A DNA stretch of 64,000 nucleotides, taken from NCBI GenBank assembly GCA_002898355.1, contig BEHD01000002.1, positions 1 to 64,000 of the forward strand, in the 5' to 3' direction. The notes under the pieces were generated by a model. That model saw only the letters and a list, made by a program, of their open reading frames with translations. It was not told the DNA's origin and searched no databases. This document shows positions 1 through 7,511 of the stretch, in pieces. Position 1 is the first letter of the stretch. Each line of letters begins with the position of its first letter. The stretch comes from an archaeon HR01. GTDB taxonomy: Archaea; Thermoproteota; Nitrososphaeria_A; Caldarchaeales; Caldarchaeaceae. Position numbers and translations under genes: made by a program.

Positions 1-166
1 AGACATAATATAGTTCGTGGAGAATCTCTCTACTTGAATACACGGTCCCAAACTCTCCCCTCGTAATTCTAGACATTAGCTTGTTTGCCGCTGGTTTTAG
101 CCAGTCACTTAACATACGCTCTCTATCATCATAGCTGTCTTCTCCTTCTAGCCCTCGCAACCGCAT
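1..166 (-). CDS. Partial ORF overlapping the antitoxin gene, possible PIN-type toxin
   Basis: An open frame starts at an ATG at 166, inside the last codons of the AbrB gene, and runs off the left edge of the window; 55 codons are visible. The visible C-terminal part has an alternating helix pattern ending in SSREILHELYYV. This resembles the second helix region of VapC/PIN toxins. The usual N-terminal Asp motif (DTNV or similar) is not visible, so the family is uncertain. The four-part logic of antitoxin first, overlapping second gene and same strand fits a vapBC-type pair. The assignment rests on context and weak pattern only. Confidence 0.35.
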   Translation of the reverse strand, partial: MRLRGLEGEDSYDDRERMLSDWLKPAANKLMSRITRGEFGTVYSSREILHELYYV

Positions 167-377
167 CGGCTTTTGCCCTCCTATCCGCAACCAACCCAAG
201 TTCCTTCCCTCCTCTCTTAGACTTAAGCCACCCTTCCGCCACACTCGCAGGCTCCTTAGGAATGGGGATAACAACCGCAAAACTCCCAGCAGAGATAACA
301 ACAGCCCTTTCCCCCATCTCCCTAATCCCTTTGGGAAGAATAACCCGCCCACGCTCATCAATACTAACCACACTCAT
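129..377 (-). CDS. AbrB/SpoVT-type DNA-binding protein (VapB-like antitoxin)
   Basis: An 82-residue protein whose N-terminus has the swapped-hairpin AbrB signature: a short strand, then DERGRVILPKGIREMG, followed by strands rich in Val and Ile. In archaea, proteins of this size and fold are usually antitoxins or autoregulators that bind their own promoter as dimers. The C-terminal 35 residues are basic (RARRRRQL at the end) and would carry the toxin-binding or DNA-contacting tail. A second leftward ORF starts within its last codons, which fits a two-gene toxin-antitoxin arrangement. The upstream DNA is AT-rich, with a TATA-like stretch near 400-412. Confidence 0.75.
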   Translation of the reverse strand: MSVVSIDERGRVILPKGIREMGERAVVISAGSFAVVIPIPKEPASVAEGWLKSKRGGKELGLVADRRAKADAVARARRRRQL

Positions 378-595
378 GAAGGTCTGCCCACAAAAGAATA
401 AATTAAATTACCCACAATATAATAATTCCACAGAAGTTATGCAGCGACAGTTGTCTCAGCTCCAACCACATACAGCTCGAGCAGCTTGATGTCTTTCAAC
501 GGCTTTCGTGTCCGTGTTGACCCGGGGGCTTATCACACAAGTGGGTGGTGAAGGATTAGGAAAAATGCAAGCCTCTACCAGAAGCTATAAGAAAA

Positions 596-1495
596 TCACT
601 GCTTATCAGCAGATGGTTCAACGGAAGCCCCGCCCCTATCAATGCTTTTGTAACGGGTTTGCTTCCACAGTTTTACTGTAAAGTCGTAAGGCGTCGCAAT
701 CTCTCTATGGTCCGGTGTTACTATTGCTTTTGCCGGGCTCTCGAGCAGGCTCCTTAGCGCTGATGCTATGTCCTCCTCCCTGTTCACGATGGCCGGCTCA
801 TCCATGTAGTTTTCCAAAAGCTTCACAGGTTTTGAAAAGAGATGCTCAGGGTTTTCCCTAAGTTCGTGTATCTGGGGCTCGTCTAGAAGATACTTGATTA
901 TGTCCCTGTCAGTTATTATCTTACCGTTCTCTTTAACCAATATCCTTCTTACACGATGTCGGAACATGATGTCGATAAGTTCGTTGACGCTCTGTTCTAC
1001 GCTAATAGAGGCAACAACCTTGTTGGTCAAATCTCCTAGAGATAGTGTCGGAAACCTCTCCAGAGCACCGACACTTTCCAGAAACCTACCTATGTCTATG
1101 ACACTAACCAGGTATCTGAACCTATCTCCTTCTACAACAGCTACAAATCCCCACCCAACATTGTGCATGTTTCGGAGGACATCGCCCAACCCTGTCCCAG
1201 CCTGAAACGAGAGAACTCTCCAGTCAATCATATCTGCAGAGACAGTGTACAGTTTCTGCCAAAACCTGCCGGGAATCTTGGCCAGCAGAAGACAGTTGTA
1301 GCCCGTTAATAATCCGGTAATCTCCTTGTCAGATTTACCGACCAAGACGGCCCCAACATCGAGTTTGGCAAGTGGAAGCATAGCTACAATCACCCGCTCT
1401 TCAGGCTTGACAAAATGTACAGGGGTTAGAGACACGCGTGCAACATCGGAGATCGGCGTCTCATCCCAACCCATCCACCGGGGGGGGGGACTCAT
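596..1495 (-). CDS. CBS-domain protein
   Basis: A 299-residue soluble protein. Residues about 90-280 carry CBS-type repeats: a strand-helix unit ending in FRYLVSVIDIGRFLE, then SVEQSVNELIDIMFRHRVRRILV followed by KIITDRDIIKYLL, and a third, weaker unit near 225-275. CBS pairs bind adenine nucleotides and act as energy or ligand sensors; the partner here is unknown. The ATG at 1495 lies about 30 bp downstream of a TATA-like box, so a leaderless start is likely. A nine-base G/C homopolymer sits directly after the start codon. A second in-frame ATG lies at 1474. Confidence 0.7.
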   Translation of the reverse strand: MSPPPRWMGWDETPISDVARVSLTPVHFVKPEERVIVAMLPLAKLDVGAVLVGKSDKEITGLLTGYNCLLLAKIPGRFWQKLYTVSADMIDWRVLSFQAGTGLGDVLRNMHNVGWGFVAVVEGDRFRYLVSVIDIGRFLESVGALERFPTLSLGDLTNKVVASISVEQSVNELIDIMFRHRVRRILVKENGKIITDRDIIKYLLDEPQIHELRENPEHLFSKPVKLLENYMDEPAIVNREEDIASALRSLLESPAKAIVTPDHREIATPYDFTVKLWKQTRYKSIDRGGASVEPSADKQ

Positions 1496-1520
1496 CCATA
1501 GGCTACAGATTTTCCGGCTA

Positions 1521-1530
1521 GTTATATAAA
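1521..1530 (-). promoter_or_regulatory. TATA-like box for the CBS-domain gene
   Basis: On the minus strand this reads TTTATATAAC. It is centred about 30 bp before the ATG at 1495, which is the spacing expected for an archaeal promoter driving a leaderless transcript. It sits only six bases beyond the 3' end of the tRNA gene. Confidence 0.5.
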
Positions 1531-1535
1531 CATTT

Positions 1536-1652
1536 TAGCCCGGGCCGGATTCGAACCGGCGTCCTCGGGGCTCCCCTCACAAGGGGTGATCCAGAGCCCG
1601 AGATCCTTGGCCCTCTTCTGACCAGTTTGTTTGGCCGCTAGACGACCGGGCT
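1536..1652 (-). tRNA. tRNA-Gln(CTG) with two apparent introns
   Basis: On the minus strand the 5' AGCCCGG pairs with CCGGGCT at the 3' end, followed by discriminator A; no CCA is encoded. The T arm (GCCGG/GGTTCGAATC/CCGGC type) is intact. The anticodon stem TCGGG/CCCGA holds a loop reading CTCTGG, giving anticodon CTG and glutamine. Two stretches break the cloverleaf: about 24 nt in the D loop after GCGGCC, and about 20 nt just after anticodon position 37 containing a CCCCT/AGGGG hairpin. Removing both leaves a normal tRNA. Introns at a non-canonical D-loop site occur in some thermophilic archaea. A TATA-like GATAAAAAG lies about 25-30 bp upstream. Confidence 0.85.
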
Positions 1653-1695
1653 TCAGCTAAATACTCGAAGGCGGTCTTTTTATCTCTTTCGCAGG

Positions 1696-2328
1696 CTATT
1701 CGGGGAGCTTGAAGAAGGCTACTGCCGAGAAGATCAGTCCGAGGAGCCCTAGTACTGCTATCGGGATAAGGGTCAGAAGATATGTGGATATGAGGTTTAA
1801 GGCGTCTATCAGAGGGTTAGCTGAATACGGCAATAGGAGGCTGCTGAAAGATGTTATTAATACGGCCACCCATATTATGGTAGCTATGATGGCCGCAATC
1901 CTAAGCAAGGCCGCAGCCGTGAACCATCTTATCCTGTAGATATCACCTGCTACGAAGTGGGATACAAGCTCAAGTATAAAGCCCACAAATGCTAGAATAC
2001 CGACAATAACCGCAAAAATCAAGAAGAAGATTGCCAACTGCCCTAAGTTGCCAATGATTGCTAAAGGGTTGAATCCGCCATCTGTGATAGTGGGACCGAA
2101 AAACGGGGAAAACATGGAAAAGACCGGAAACAATATTAAGGCAAAGCTTGCTGCTAAGGCGATGGCGCCGACAAATGAGACTATGTATATTATGCCTGTC
2201 GCCTTGAAGAGACCTCTGCCTGTCTTGCCACCCATTTGAATCCATGCAATACCGATAAGTATTGGCGCCACTATGTTGAGGAACGGTATGATTTGAAAGA
2301 TATATCCAAGTCCTCCGATAATTTTCAC
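1696..2328 (-). CDS. DUF996 integral membrane protein
   Basis: A 210-residue protein made almost entirely of hydrophobic segments, about five transmembrane helices. It opens with a Gly-rich amphipathic stretch (IGGLGYIFQIIPFLNIVAPILIG) and a short loop GGKTGRGLFKATGIIYIV. This opening is characteristic of the archaeal DUF996 family, which has no known function. The length is normal for the family. The gene stands alone between tRNA-Gln and the phosphoribosyltransferase, all leftward. Its function cannot be inferred from the sequence. Confidence 0.7.
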   Translation of the reverse strand: MKIIGGLGYIFQIIPFLNIVAPILIGIAWIQMGGKTGRGLFKATGIIYIVSFVGAIALAASFALILFPVFSMFSPFFGPTITDGGFNPLAIIGNLGQLAIFFLIFAVIVGILAFVGFILELVSHFVAGDIYRIRWFTAAALLRIAAIIATIIWVAVLITSFSSLLLPYSANPLIDALNLISTYLLTLIPIAVLGLLGLIFSAVAFFKLPE

Positions 2329-2374
2329 GGCCTATCCATGCTTACTGCTTACATATATTTTTTTGGGTTAGTAT

Positions 2375-2944
2375 TCATCTTCTAGATTTGAAGATGGGGA
2401 GGACTCCCAAATATATGACGTCTTTATGGTGCTCCCCCTCCACAAGCACGGTTGCTTTCTTGACCACTTTTCCGCCCGCCATCGTCACAAGCCTCTCCAT
2501 GGCCTCCATGGTGTTTCTCGTACTCACTATGTCGTCTACGATGCCTACCCTCTTTGACCGGATAAGCTCTACGTATCTGCCGTCTATCACGAGTTCGAGT
2601 TCTTTACTTGATGTTATCGGCTTGTATTTTACAATGAGTGGGTTTTCCATGAAGGGCTTCCTCTCCTTCCTGCAGACGACATACTTCTTATGTCCTAGGA
2701 TACCTGCAATCTCGTGAACCAGGGGTATACCCTTACTCTCCGACGTTACCAATATCTCGCAGTCGGAGAGCTGCGATGCCAGAATCCTGGCGCAGTGGGC
2801 TATAAACTCCTTATCTCCCAAGCTGTCAAAATACGCTATCCAAGTATCATCCGAGACCTTTATCAGAGGTAAACTTCTCCTGAACTCTCTAACTGTGAGC
2901 TCGTAGTATTTCCTGCCATCGTATTCTAGAACAAGCTCTTCCAA
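2375..2944 (-). CDS. apt: Phosphoribosyltransferase, adenine phosphoribosyltransferase-like
   Basis: A type I phosphoribosyltransferase fold of 189 residues. The PRPP-binding loop is VGIVDDIVSTRNTM at about residues 132-145, with the two acidic residues and the Thr-Arg/Thr pair that bind the ribose phosphates. An upstream flexible loop carries CRKERKPF. This arrangement matches archaeal adenine phosphoribosyltransferases, which salvage adenine to AMP. The annotated start is a TTG with GGTGG about five bases before it; a TATA-like TTAATATATG lies near 2985. A related hypoxanthine or xanthine specificity cannot be excluded. Confidence 0.75.
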   Translation of the reverse strand: MEELVLEYDGRKYYELTVREFRRSLPLIKVSDDTWIAYFDSLGDKEFIAHCARILASQLSDCEILVTSESKGIPLVHEIAGILGHKKYVVCRKERKPFMENPLIVKYKPITSSKELELVIDGRYVELIRSKRVGIVDDIVSTRNTMEAMERLVTMAGGKVVKKATVLVEGEHHKDVIYLGVLPIFKSRR

Positions 2945-3199
2945 GCCCTACCACCGGGGGTTAGAAAATAATCTCCCACATATATTAACGTGCCGGCCCG
3001 GTTTGTTGGCCTCTCTAAAACCATCATATGCTTGATTCAACCTCCTCGGCCCGCCGCACAAAACACCGTGAAAAAGGCTCGTCGAGGTGGTGTATTGCCG
3101 CAATATTACTCTGGGCCGGGCGACGCATTATGCTGGTAGTGCTGGCATCCTCCCATATGTCAAGGATTATAGCAGGGATTGTGTCGCCGCAGAAAATTG

Positions 3200-4384
3200 A
3201 TGGCTCGGATAGAGACGATACTGAGTAGCGAGATACCTAATTCATGGAAGAATGCGGGAAGGAAATGGGGTTCATCTCTCCACCGTATCATGTCTAGGTC
3301 TGGCTCGTTCCCTCCATCATTGGCTCGGTGGGCTGTGGAGACGTATTCGGAGCGTGGTCAGACAGTTCTGGACCCATTCTCTGGGAAGGGGACGCTACCT
3401 TTGGAAGCATGCTTGGCAGAAAGGTTTGGTATAGGGAATGATTTGGCGCCGGAGGCCTACGTGGTCACAAGGGCCAAAGTAAACCCTGTCACCCTCAGGG
3501 ATGTGAGGGATTGGGTTCTGCGGGCTGCAAGAGAGATGAGGCCTGACACGGTCAGCATCTACGATGTGGAGGAGGAGGTGAGAGTCTTCTACAGCCCATC
3601 AACCCTAAAACAGATACTGGCTGTACGAGAGATACTGGCGAACGCCGATGATGACACCTCCAACTTCGTAAAAGCCATAATGCTGGGGATTCTCCACGGC
3701 TCCTCCGAAACCAGTCTAAGCCTTCCATGCAGTCACTCATTTTCTATGGCTCCCCAGTACATTAAAAAGTATGCAGCAAAACATGGCTTGAGAAGGCCTA
3801 ACCGCAATGTTCTAAGCTGCATTCTGAGGCGGGCTGAGGCGGTCTTGGCCGACGGCCTTCCACCTAGAAGGGGTTTAGCCTTCAACTTGGACGCCCGCTC
3901 CCTCCCCCTCGCCTCCTCCTCGGTGGATTTAATAGTTACCTCTCCCCCCTATTTCAACCTACAGACCTATGCCTGGGATAACTGGCTGAGGCTTTGGTTC
4001 CTAGGCTACAGACACGAGGATGTGAGAAGGGGTCTTTTTGAGAGTAGCTCGATACCAAAGTATAGGATGTTTATCTCGGCTGCTCTTAGGGAGATGTATA
4101 GAGTTTTAAGGGATGACAGGGCCTGCATACTTGTAGTGGGCGAGGTTTTCCTTGGCAGGCGGAAAGTCGATATGGCTGAGCTTGTATCGGAGCAGGCGGC
4201 CGATATCGGCTTTGAGGCGGCCTACATCATTAGTGACAGGATACCGAAGGAGAGCAAGTATCTCATGTATCTTGAGAGGGGTCAGGGGGTTGACAGGGAA
4301 AGAGTTCTAATCCTGTATAAGGGGCGACCAGTAATGAGAAGCCCGACACTTCCATGGACTAAGGTGAAGGCAGTTGATACATGA
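3200..4384 (+). CDS. DNA methyltransferase, N4/N6 amino type
   Basis: SAM-binding motif I appears as VLDPFSGKGTLPLEA (about residues 56-70 from the ATG at 3200) and catalytic motif IV as VTSPPYFN (about 246-253). TSPPY is typical of N4-cytosine or N6-adenine amino-methyltransferases. Motif I precedes motif IV with about 180 residues between them, which may include a target-recognition region. An in-frame TTG 21 bases upstream is possible, but the ATG gives the natural start. The stop overlaps the next gene by 11 bp, implying translational coupling with a protein of unknown function. It could be a solitary methylase or part of an unrecognised modification system. Confidence 0.75.
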   Translation: MARIETILSSEIPNSWKNAGRKWGSSLHRIMSRSGSFPPSLARWAVETYSERGQTVLDPFSGKGTLPLEACLAERFGIGNDLAPEAYVVTRAKVNPVTLRDVRDWVLRAAREMRPDTVSIYDVEEEVRVFYSPSTLKQILAVREILANADDDTSNFVKAIMLGILHGSSETSLSLPCSHSFSMAPQYIKKYAAKHGLRRPNRNVLSCILRRAEAVLADGLPPRRGLAFNLDARSLPLASSSVDLIVTSPPYFNLQTYAWDNWLRLWFLGYRHEDVRRGLFESSSIPKYRMFISAALREMYRVLRDDRACILVVGEVFLGRRKVDMAELVSEQAADIGFEAAYIISDRIPKESKYLMYLERGQGVDRERVLILYKGRPVMRSPTLPWTKVKAVDT

Positions 4385-5456
4385 GGTCCACGGCGACACA
4401 TGCAGGCTTGGATACCTGAAAGTTATAGCGTGTCTAGCAACGGATATGGAGATGGGGACACCAGACTATATAGCATCCATCTTACTGGAGATAAGCCTTT
4501 CAAATCTAAAAAGCTTTGAACAGTCTCCAGGGCTTGTGAAGAGCATAGCGAATGCGGTCAACTATGTTGGACTGGCCTCAGAGATGGATATCCTCAACGG
4601 CGTTGGCGCAGGCGAGACCGCTAAAATATACTCTTTCCTCAAATCATCCGAACCCATCCACAAACTCATAAAAGAAGGCACCCCAACAGATATCCTAACC
4701 CTCACACAGGTTGAACAAATCTTCTTTCTCAGTATTCTACTGAGACATGATTTCCATATGACATCAGGTGTCATAAAATGGGTTTTAGAGAATAAGAGTT
4801 TCAGCCGCAACGACGCTATGGAATCTCTGATGGAGACTGTATATCCTGAGGCGCTAAGGCAGGCGTTGAGGTCGGCGGTGGGTAGGAGAAGAGAAGCTCT
4901 GGCAAAAAGGCTTGAGATAGCTGAGAGATTCGCTGAAGACCGTGGTAGATACTCTTCAAAGATGGAATGGGTGAGGAGCAGGCAGTACGCCATATACCGG
5001 CACAGCCTTCCCCCTAGGCTGGAATGGCTTGTAGACATCGGAATTCTAAATAGGGTGGGCCGCGGGAAATACTCCATCTCTCCAGCGGCCCTCACCATGT
5101 CTAGGGATCTGACGCTGTTATGCGAGGGCTCAAGGGAAAAGGCGGAGGAGATGCTCTTCGTCTATGTAGCCAAGACATTATTGGGGGCCAGACAGCCTGA
5201 CAGAACCCGGATGATCGAAGCCCTCCTAGAAAACTATAATTTGGTTCAGGCCCGTCTCCACTCCGTCAACCTCGATATGTTGAAGCGGTTAACATGCTTC
5301 AGCCTTCTGGAGAAAGGGTATTCAGCCTCTCCTCTACAACTGGATAGGGCCTTCCTTAACCTAGCCATCATGTTCCCCGACAAGGTTTTTGTAAAACCTG
5401 GGAAGGGAGGAACTACGGAAATAACCAGACTTGAGGTCTCACCATACGAGATATAA
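4374..5456 (+). CDS. Unknown protein coupled to the DNA methyltransferase
   Basis: A 360-residue, mainly alpha-helical protein with no transmembrane segment and no motif I recognise. A basic central stretch (about residues 165-215, with RSAVGRRREALAKRLEIAERF) is followed by a possible winged-helix-like segment (LVDIGILNRVGRGKYSISPAAL). It starts at a TTG inside the end of the methyltransferase gene and is in a different frame, so the two are very likely translated together. A restriction, specificity or DNA-binding partner is possible, but no PD-(D/E)xK or HNH pattern is obvious. Confidence 0.6.
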   Translation: MIHEVHGDTCRLGYLKVIACLATDMEMGTPDYIASILLEISLSNLKSFEQSPGLVKSIANAVNYVGLASEMDILNGVGAGETAKIYSFLKSSEPIHKLIKEGTPTDILTLTQVEQIFFLSILLRHDFHMTSGVIKWVLENKSFSRNDAMESLMETVYPEALRQALRSAVGRRREALAKRLEIAERFAEDRGRYSSKMEWVRSRQYAIYRHSLPPRLEWLVDIGILNRVGRGKYSISPAALTMSRDLTLLCEGSREKAEEMLFVYVAKTLLGARQPDRTRMIEALLENYNLVQARLHSVNLDMLKRLTCFSLLEKGYSASPLQLDRAFLNLAIMFPDKVFVKPGKGGTTEITRLEVSPYEI

Positions 5457-5458
5457 CA

Positions 5459-5962
5459 TCACCACCCTCTGGCCAACTTCCTAAAATCCCAAGCGACAAT
5501 CTTTGACGGTATGACTTGGACGACGACACGGTTATACCCCGGCCTGCCATCCTCTAAAGCTCCCTGCAGATATTTCTCACCCTCTGAGCCGAACAGCCTC
5601 GTTAGAATCTTCCTTCCAATCTCTATCTGGGATTCTCTATCGGTGACGAGCCTGCCATGTCCTCTTATAAGAACAGCTTGAGCACCAGGCTCCAAAGACC
5701 CTACCTCAGGCCTTACATCTCTATCTATCAGGACGGAGATGTTGGGGTTTCTCTCGAGGTTTCTTATATGCTGTCTAGGTCTCTCACCGTTTCCAAGCCA
5801 TAGATAGATATTTTTTCCGTCCCAGTGGTACCATAGAGGCGACATATGGATGGCTCCATCCGGCCTTATCGTGGCAACCCTTGCCACATGCTTACCACGG
5901 AGGAACTCATCAATCTCATCGGAGGTCATAGCCACTTGGGGCGACCATGTATAGCTTGGCAT
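5459..5962 (-). CDS. Pyridoxamine-5'-phosphate-oxidase-fold flavin/F420-dependent protein
   Basis: A 167-residue split-beta-barrel protein. The N-terminal half has the family pattern HVARVATIRPDGAIHMSPLWYHWDG, then a cofactor-phosphate region RPRQHIRNLERNPNISVLID and a C-terminal VVVQVIPSKIVAWDFRK. In archaea such proteins usually bind F420 or FMN and reduce small substrates. Substrate is unknown. The stop is two bases from that of the convergent unknown gene, and its promoter region is shared divergently with the semialdehyde dehydrogenase gene to the right. Confidence 0.75.
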   Translation of the reverse strand: MPSYTWSPQVAMTSDEIDEFLRGKHVARVATIRPDGAIHMSPLWYHWDGKNIYLWLGNGERPRQHIRNLERNPNISVLIDRDVRPEVGSLEPGAQAVLIRGHGRLVTDRESQIEIGRKILTRLFGSEGEKYLQGALEDGRPGYNRVVVQVIPSKIVAWDFRKLARGW

Positions 5963-6015
5963 GAAAAAATTTCCTAGACAAATGATATAAACATTTTCAT
6001 TTATGATGTAAACTA

Positions 6016-6024
6016 TTTTTATAC
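6016..6024 (+). promoter_or_regulatory. TATA-like box for the semialdehyde dehydrogenase gene
   Basis: TTTTTATAC is centred about 25 bp before the GTG at 6045, consistent with a leaderless transcript beginning at or next to the start codon. The surrounding 80 bp between the divergent genes are strongly AT-rich. Confidence 0.5.
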
Positions 6025-6044
6025 TTGTATCGTGTGGAGAATAT

Positions 6045-7511
6045 GTGGATACGGTGGCTTTACATAGGCTTCAAAACTATGCAGGTGGTGTTTGGAGAGA
6101 TTCTCAGTCGGAAAAGGTGAAGGAGATCTATGACCCTGGGAGGGGGGTTGTTATTGGCTCTGTCCCCTTCAGCTTGGAGGAGGAAGTTGATGAGGCTGTG
6201 GAGGCTGCGGCCGTAGCTTTCGAAGGGTGGCGTAACAAGCCACTTTCCGAGAGGATAAGATATCTATTCAGGATGAGGAGAATGTTCGAAGACCATTTCG
6301 AGGAGTTTGCCAGAGTTAACACCCTCAATCATGGGAAGACCTTGGAGGAGAGCCGTGGCGACATAACCAGAGCGTTGGAGAATGTGGATATGGCCATAGC
6401 CGCCGCCCAAACCCTAGGCAAGGGAGAGAACCTGGACCAGATATCGGACGGCATTGATGAATTCACATCAAAAGAGCCTCTGGGTGTCTTCGCAATCGTC
6501 TCACCCTTCAACTTCCCCGTAATGATACCGTTCTGGTTTCTCCCTTACGCGATAGTTCTGGGGAACACGGTGGTTGTTAAACCCAGTGAAATAACGCCTC
6601 TTCCCATGGAATATGTGGCGAAGATGATAGATAGGGAGGTGGGGCTGCCGGCCGGTGTCTTCAACCTCATACATGGAGGGAGGGAAGTCGTGGAATATCT
6701 CATCAGAAACAAGGATGTCGTAGGTGTTACTTTCGTCGGCTCTACTCAGGCCGCTCATAATGTCTATAGGCTCGCTGGAGAGCATGGTAAAAGGGTTATA
6801 GCCCAGGGAGGGGCCAAAAACTGTATTGTGGTAATGCCCGACGCAGACCTCGACAGATATATGCCTTCAATAGTGTCATCCTTTTTCGGTAACGCTGGCC
6901 AGAGATGCCTCGCCGGTTCAAACCTAGTTCTAGTGGGGGACCGTGAAGGAAGGACCAAGAGAAAGTTTATCACCTCCGTGTCAAGTCTCCGGTTAGGCCA
7001 TGGATTGGACCCAGACACAGATATGGGTCCGCTGGTCTCGCTAGAGGCCAAAAAGAGGGTGAAATCCCTGATTGCGTTGGGGATTGAGGAGGGTGCGGAC
7101 CTTATACTAGATGGGCGTGAGGCCTCCGTTGAGAAATATCCAGACGGCTTCTTCCTCGGCCCAACCGTCTTCGAGTCGGTCTCCAAGGATATGAGCATAT
7201 CAAAGACAGAGATATTCGGGCCCGTAGCCAGCATAATGGAGTTTAATACCTTGGACGAGGCGCTTGACATGGTGAATAACGGCTCGGACTACGGCAACAT
7301 GGCCTGCATCTTCACATCCAACGGCGGAGTTGCTAGAGAGTTTAGACGTAGAGCCAACGCAGGTAACATAGGGATAAACATCGGCGTAGCAGCACCAGCC
7401 GCCTACTTCCCATTCGCAGGAAGGAAAAAATCCTTCTACGGCGTTCTACACGCCCAAGCCGACACCATAGACTTCTTCACAGACAGGAAGGTTGTCATAA
7501 GTAGGTGGTAG
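6045..7511 (+). CDS. mmsA: Methylmalonate/malonate-semialdehyde dehydrogenase (CoA-acylating type)
   Basis: A 488-residue aldehyde dehydrogenase. It shows the NAD-binding segment VSPFNFPVMIPFWFLPYAI, the fold signature VGVTFVGSTQ, and catalytic Cys in FFGNAGQRCLAGSN. The segment GGAKNCIVVMPDAD has the Gly-Ala-Lys-Asn form typical of CoA-acylating methylmalonate-semialdehyde dehydrogenases, which lack the general-base Glu of ordinary ALDHs. The enzyme would convert malonate semialdehyde or methylmalonate semialdehyde to acetyl-CoA or propionyl-CoA, the last step of beta-alanine or valine breakdown. That suits the neighbouring pyrimidine/hydantoin-type genes. It starts at a GTG placed for leaderless expression. 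Confidence 0.85.
   Translation: MDTVALHRLQNYAGGVWRDSQSEKVKEIYDPGRGVVIGSVPFSLEEEVDEAVEAAAVAFEGWRNKPLSERIRYLFRMRRMFEDHFEEFARVNTLNHGKTLEESRGDITRALENVDMAIAAAQTLGKGENLDQISDGIDEFTSKEPLGVFAIVSPFNFPVMIPFWFLPYAIVLGNTVVVKPSEITPLPMEYVAKMIDREVGLPAGVFNLIHGGREVVEYLIRNKDVVGVTFVGSTQAAHNVYRLAGEHGKRVIAQGGAKNCIVVMPDADLDRYMPSIVSSFFGNAGQRCLAGSNLVLVGDREGRTKRKFITSVSSLRLGHGLDPDTDMGPLVSLEAKKRVKSLIALGIEEGADLILDGREASVEKYPDGFFLGPTVFESVSKDMSISKTEIFGPVASIMEFNTLDEALDMVNNGSDYGNMACIFTSNGGVAREFRRRANAGNIGINIGVAAPAAYFPFAGRKKSFYGVLHAQADTIDFFTDRKVVISRW

Noticed and set aside
85-489. Rightward open frame of 134 codons near the left edge
   Set aside because: It is opposite the AbrB gene, has no family signature and shows a Leu/Ser/Thr-rich composition typical of an antisense frame.
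3028-3228. Rightward 66-codon frame before the methyltransferase
   Set aside because: No recognisable family, no TATA box at the right distance, and it overlaps the methyltransferase start in another frame.
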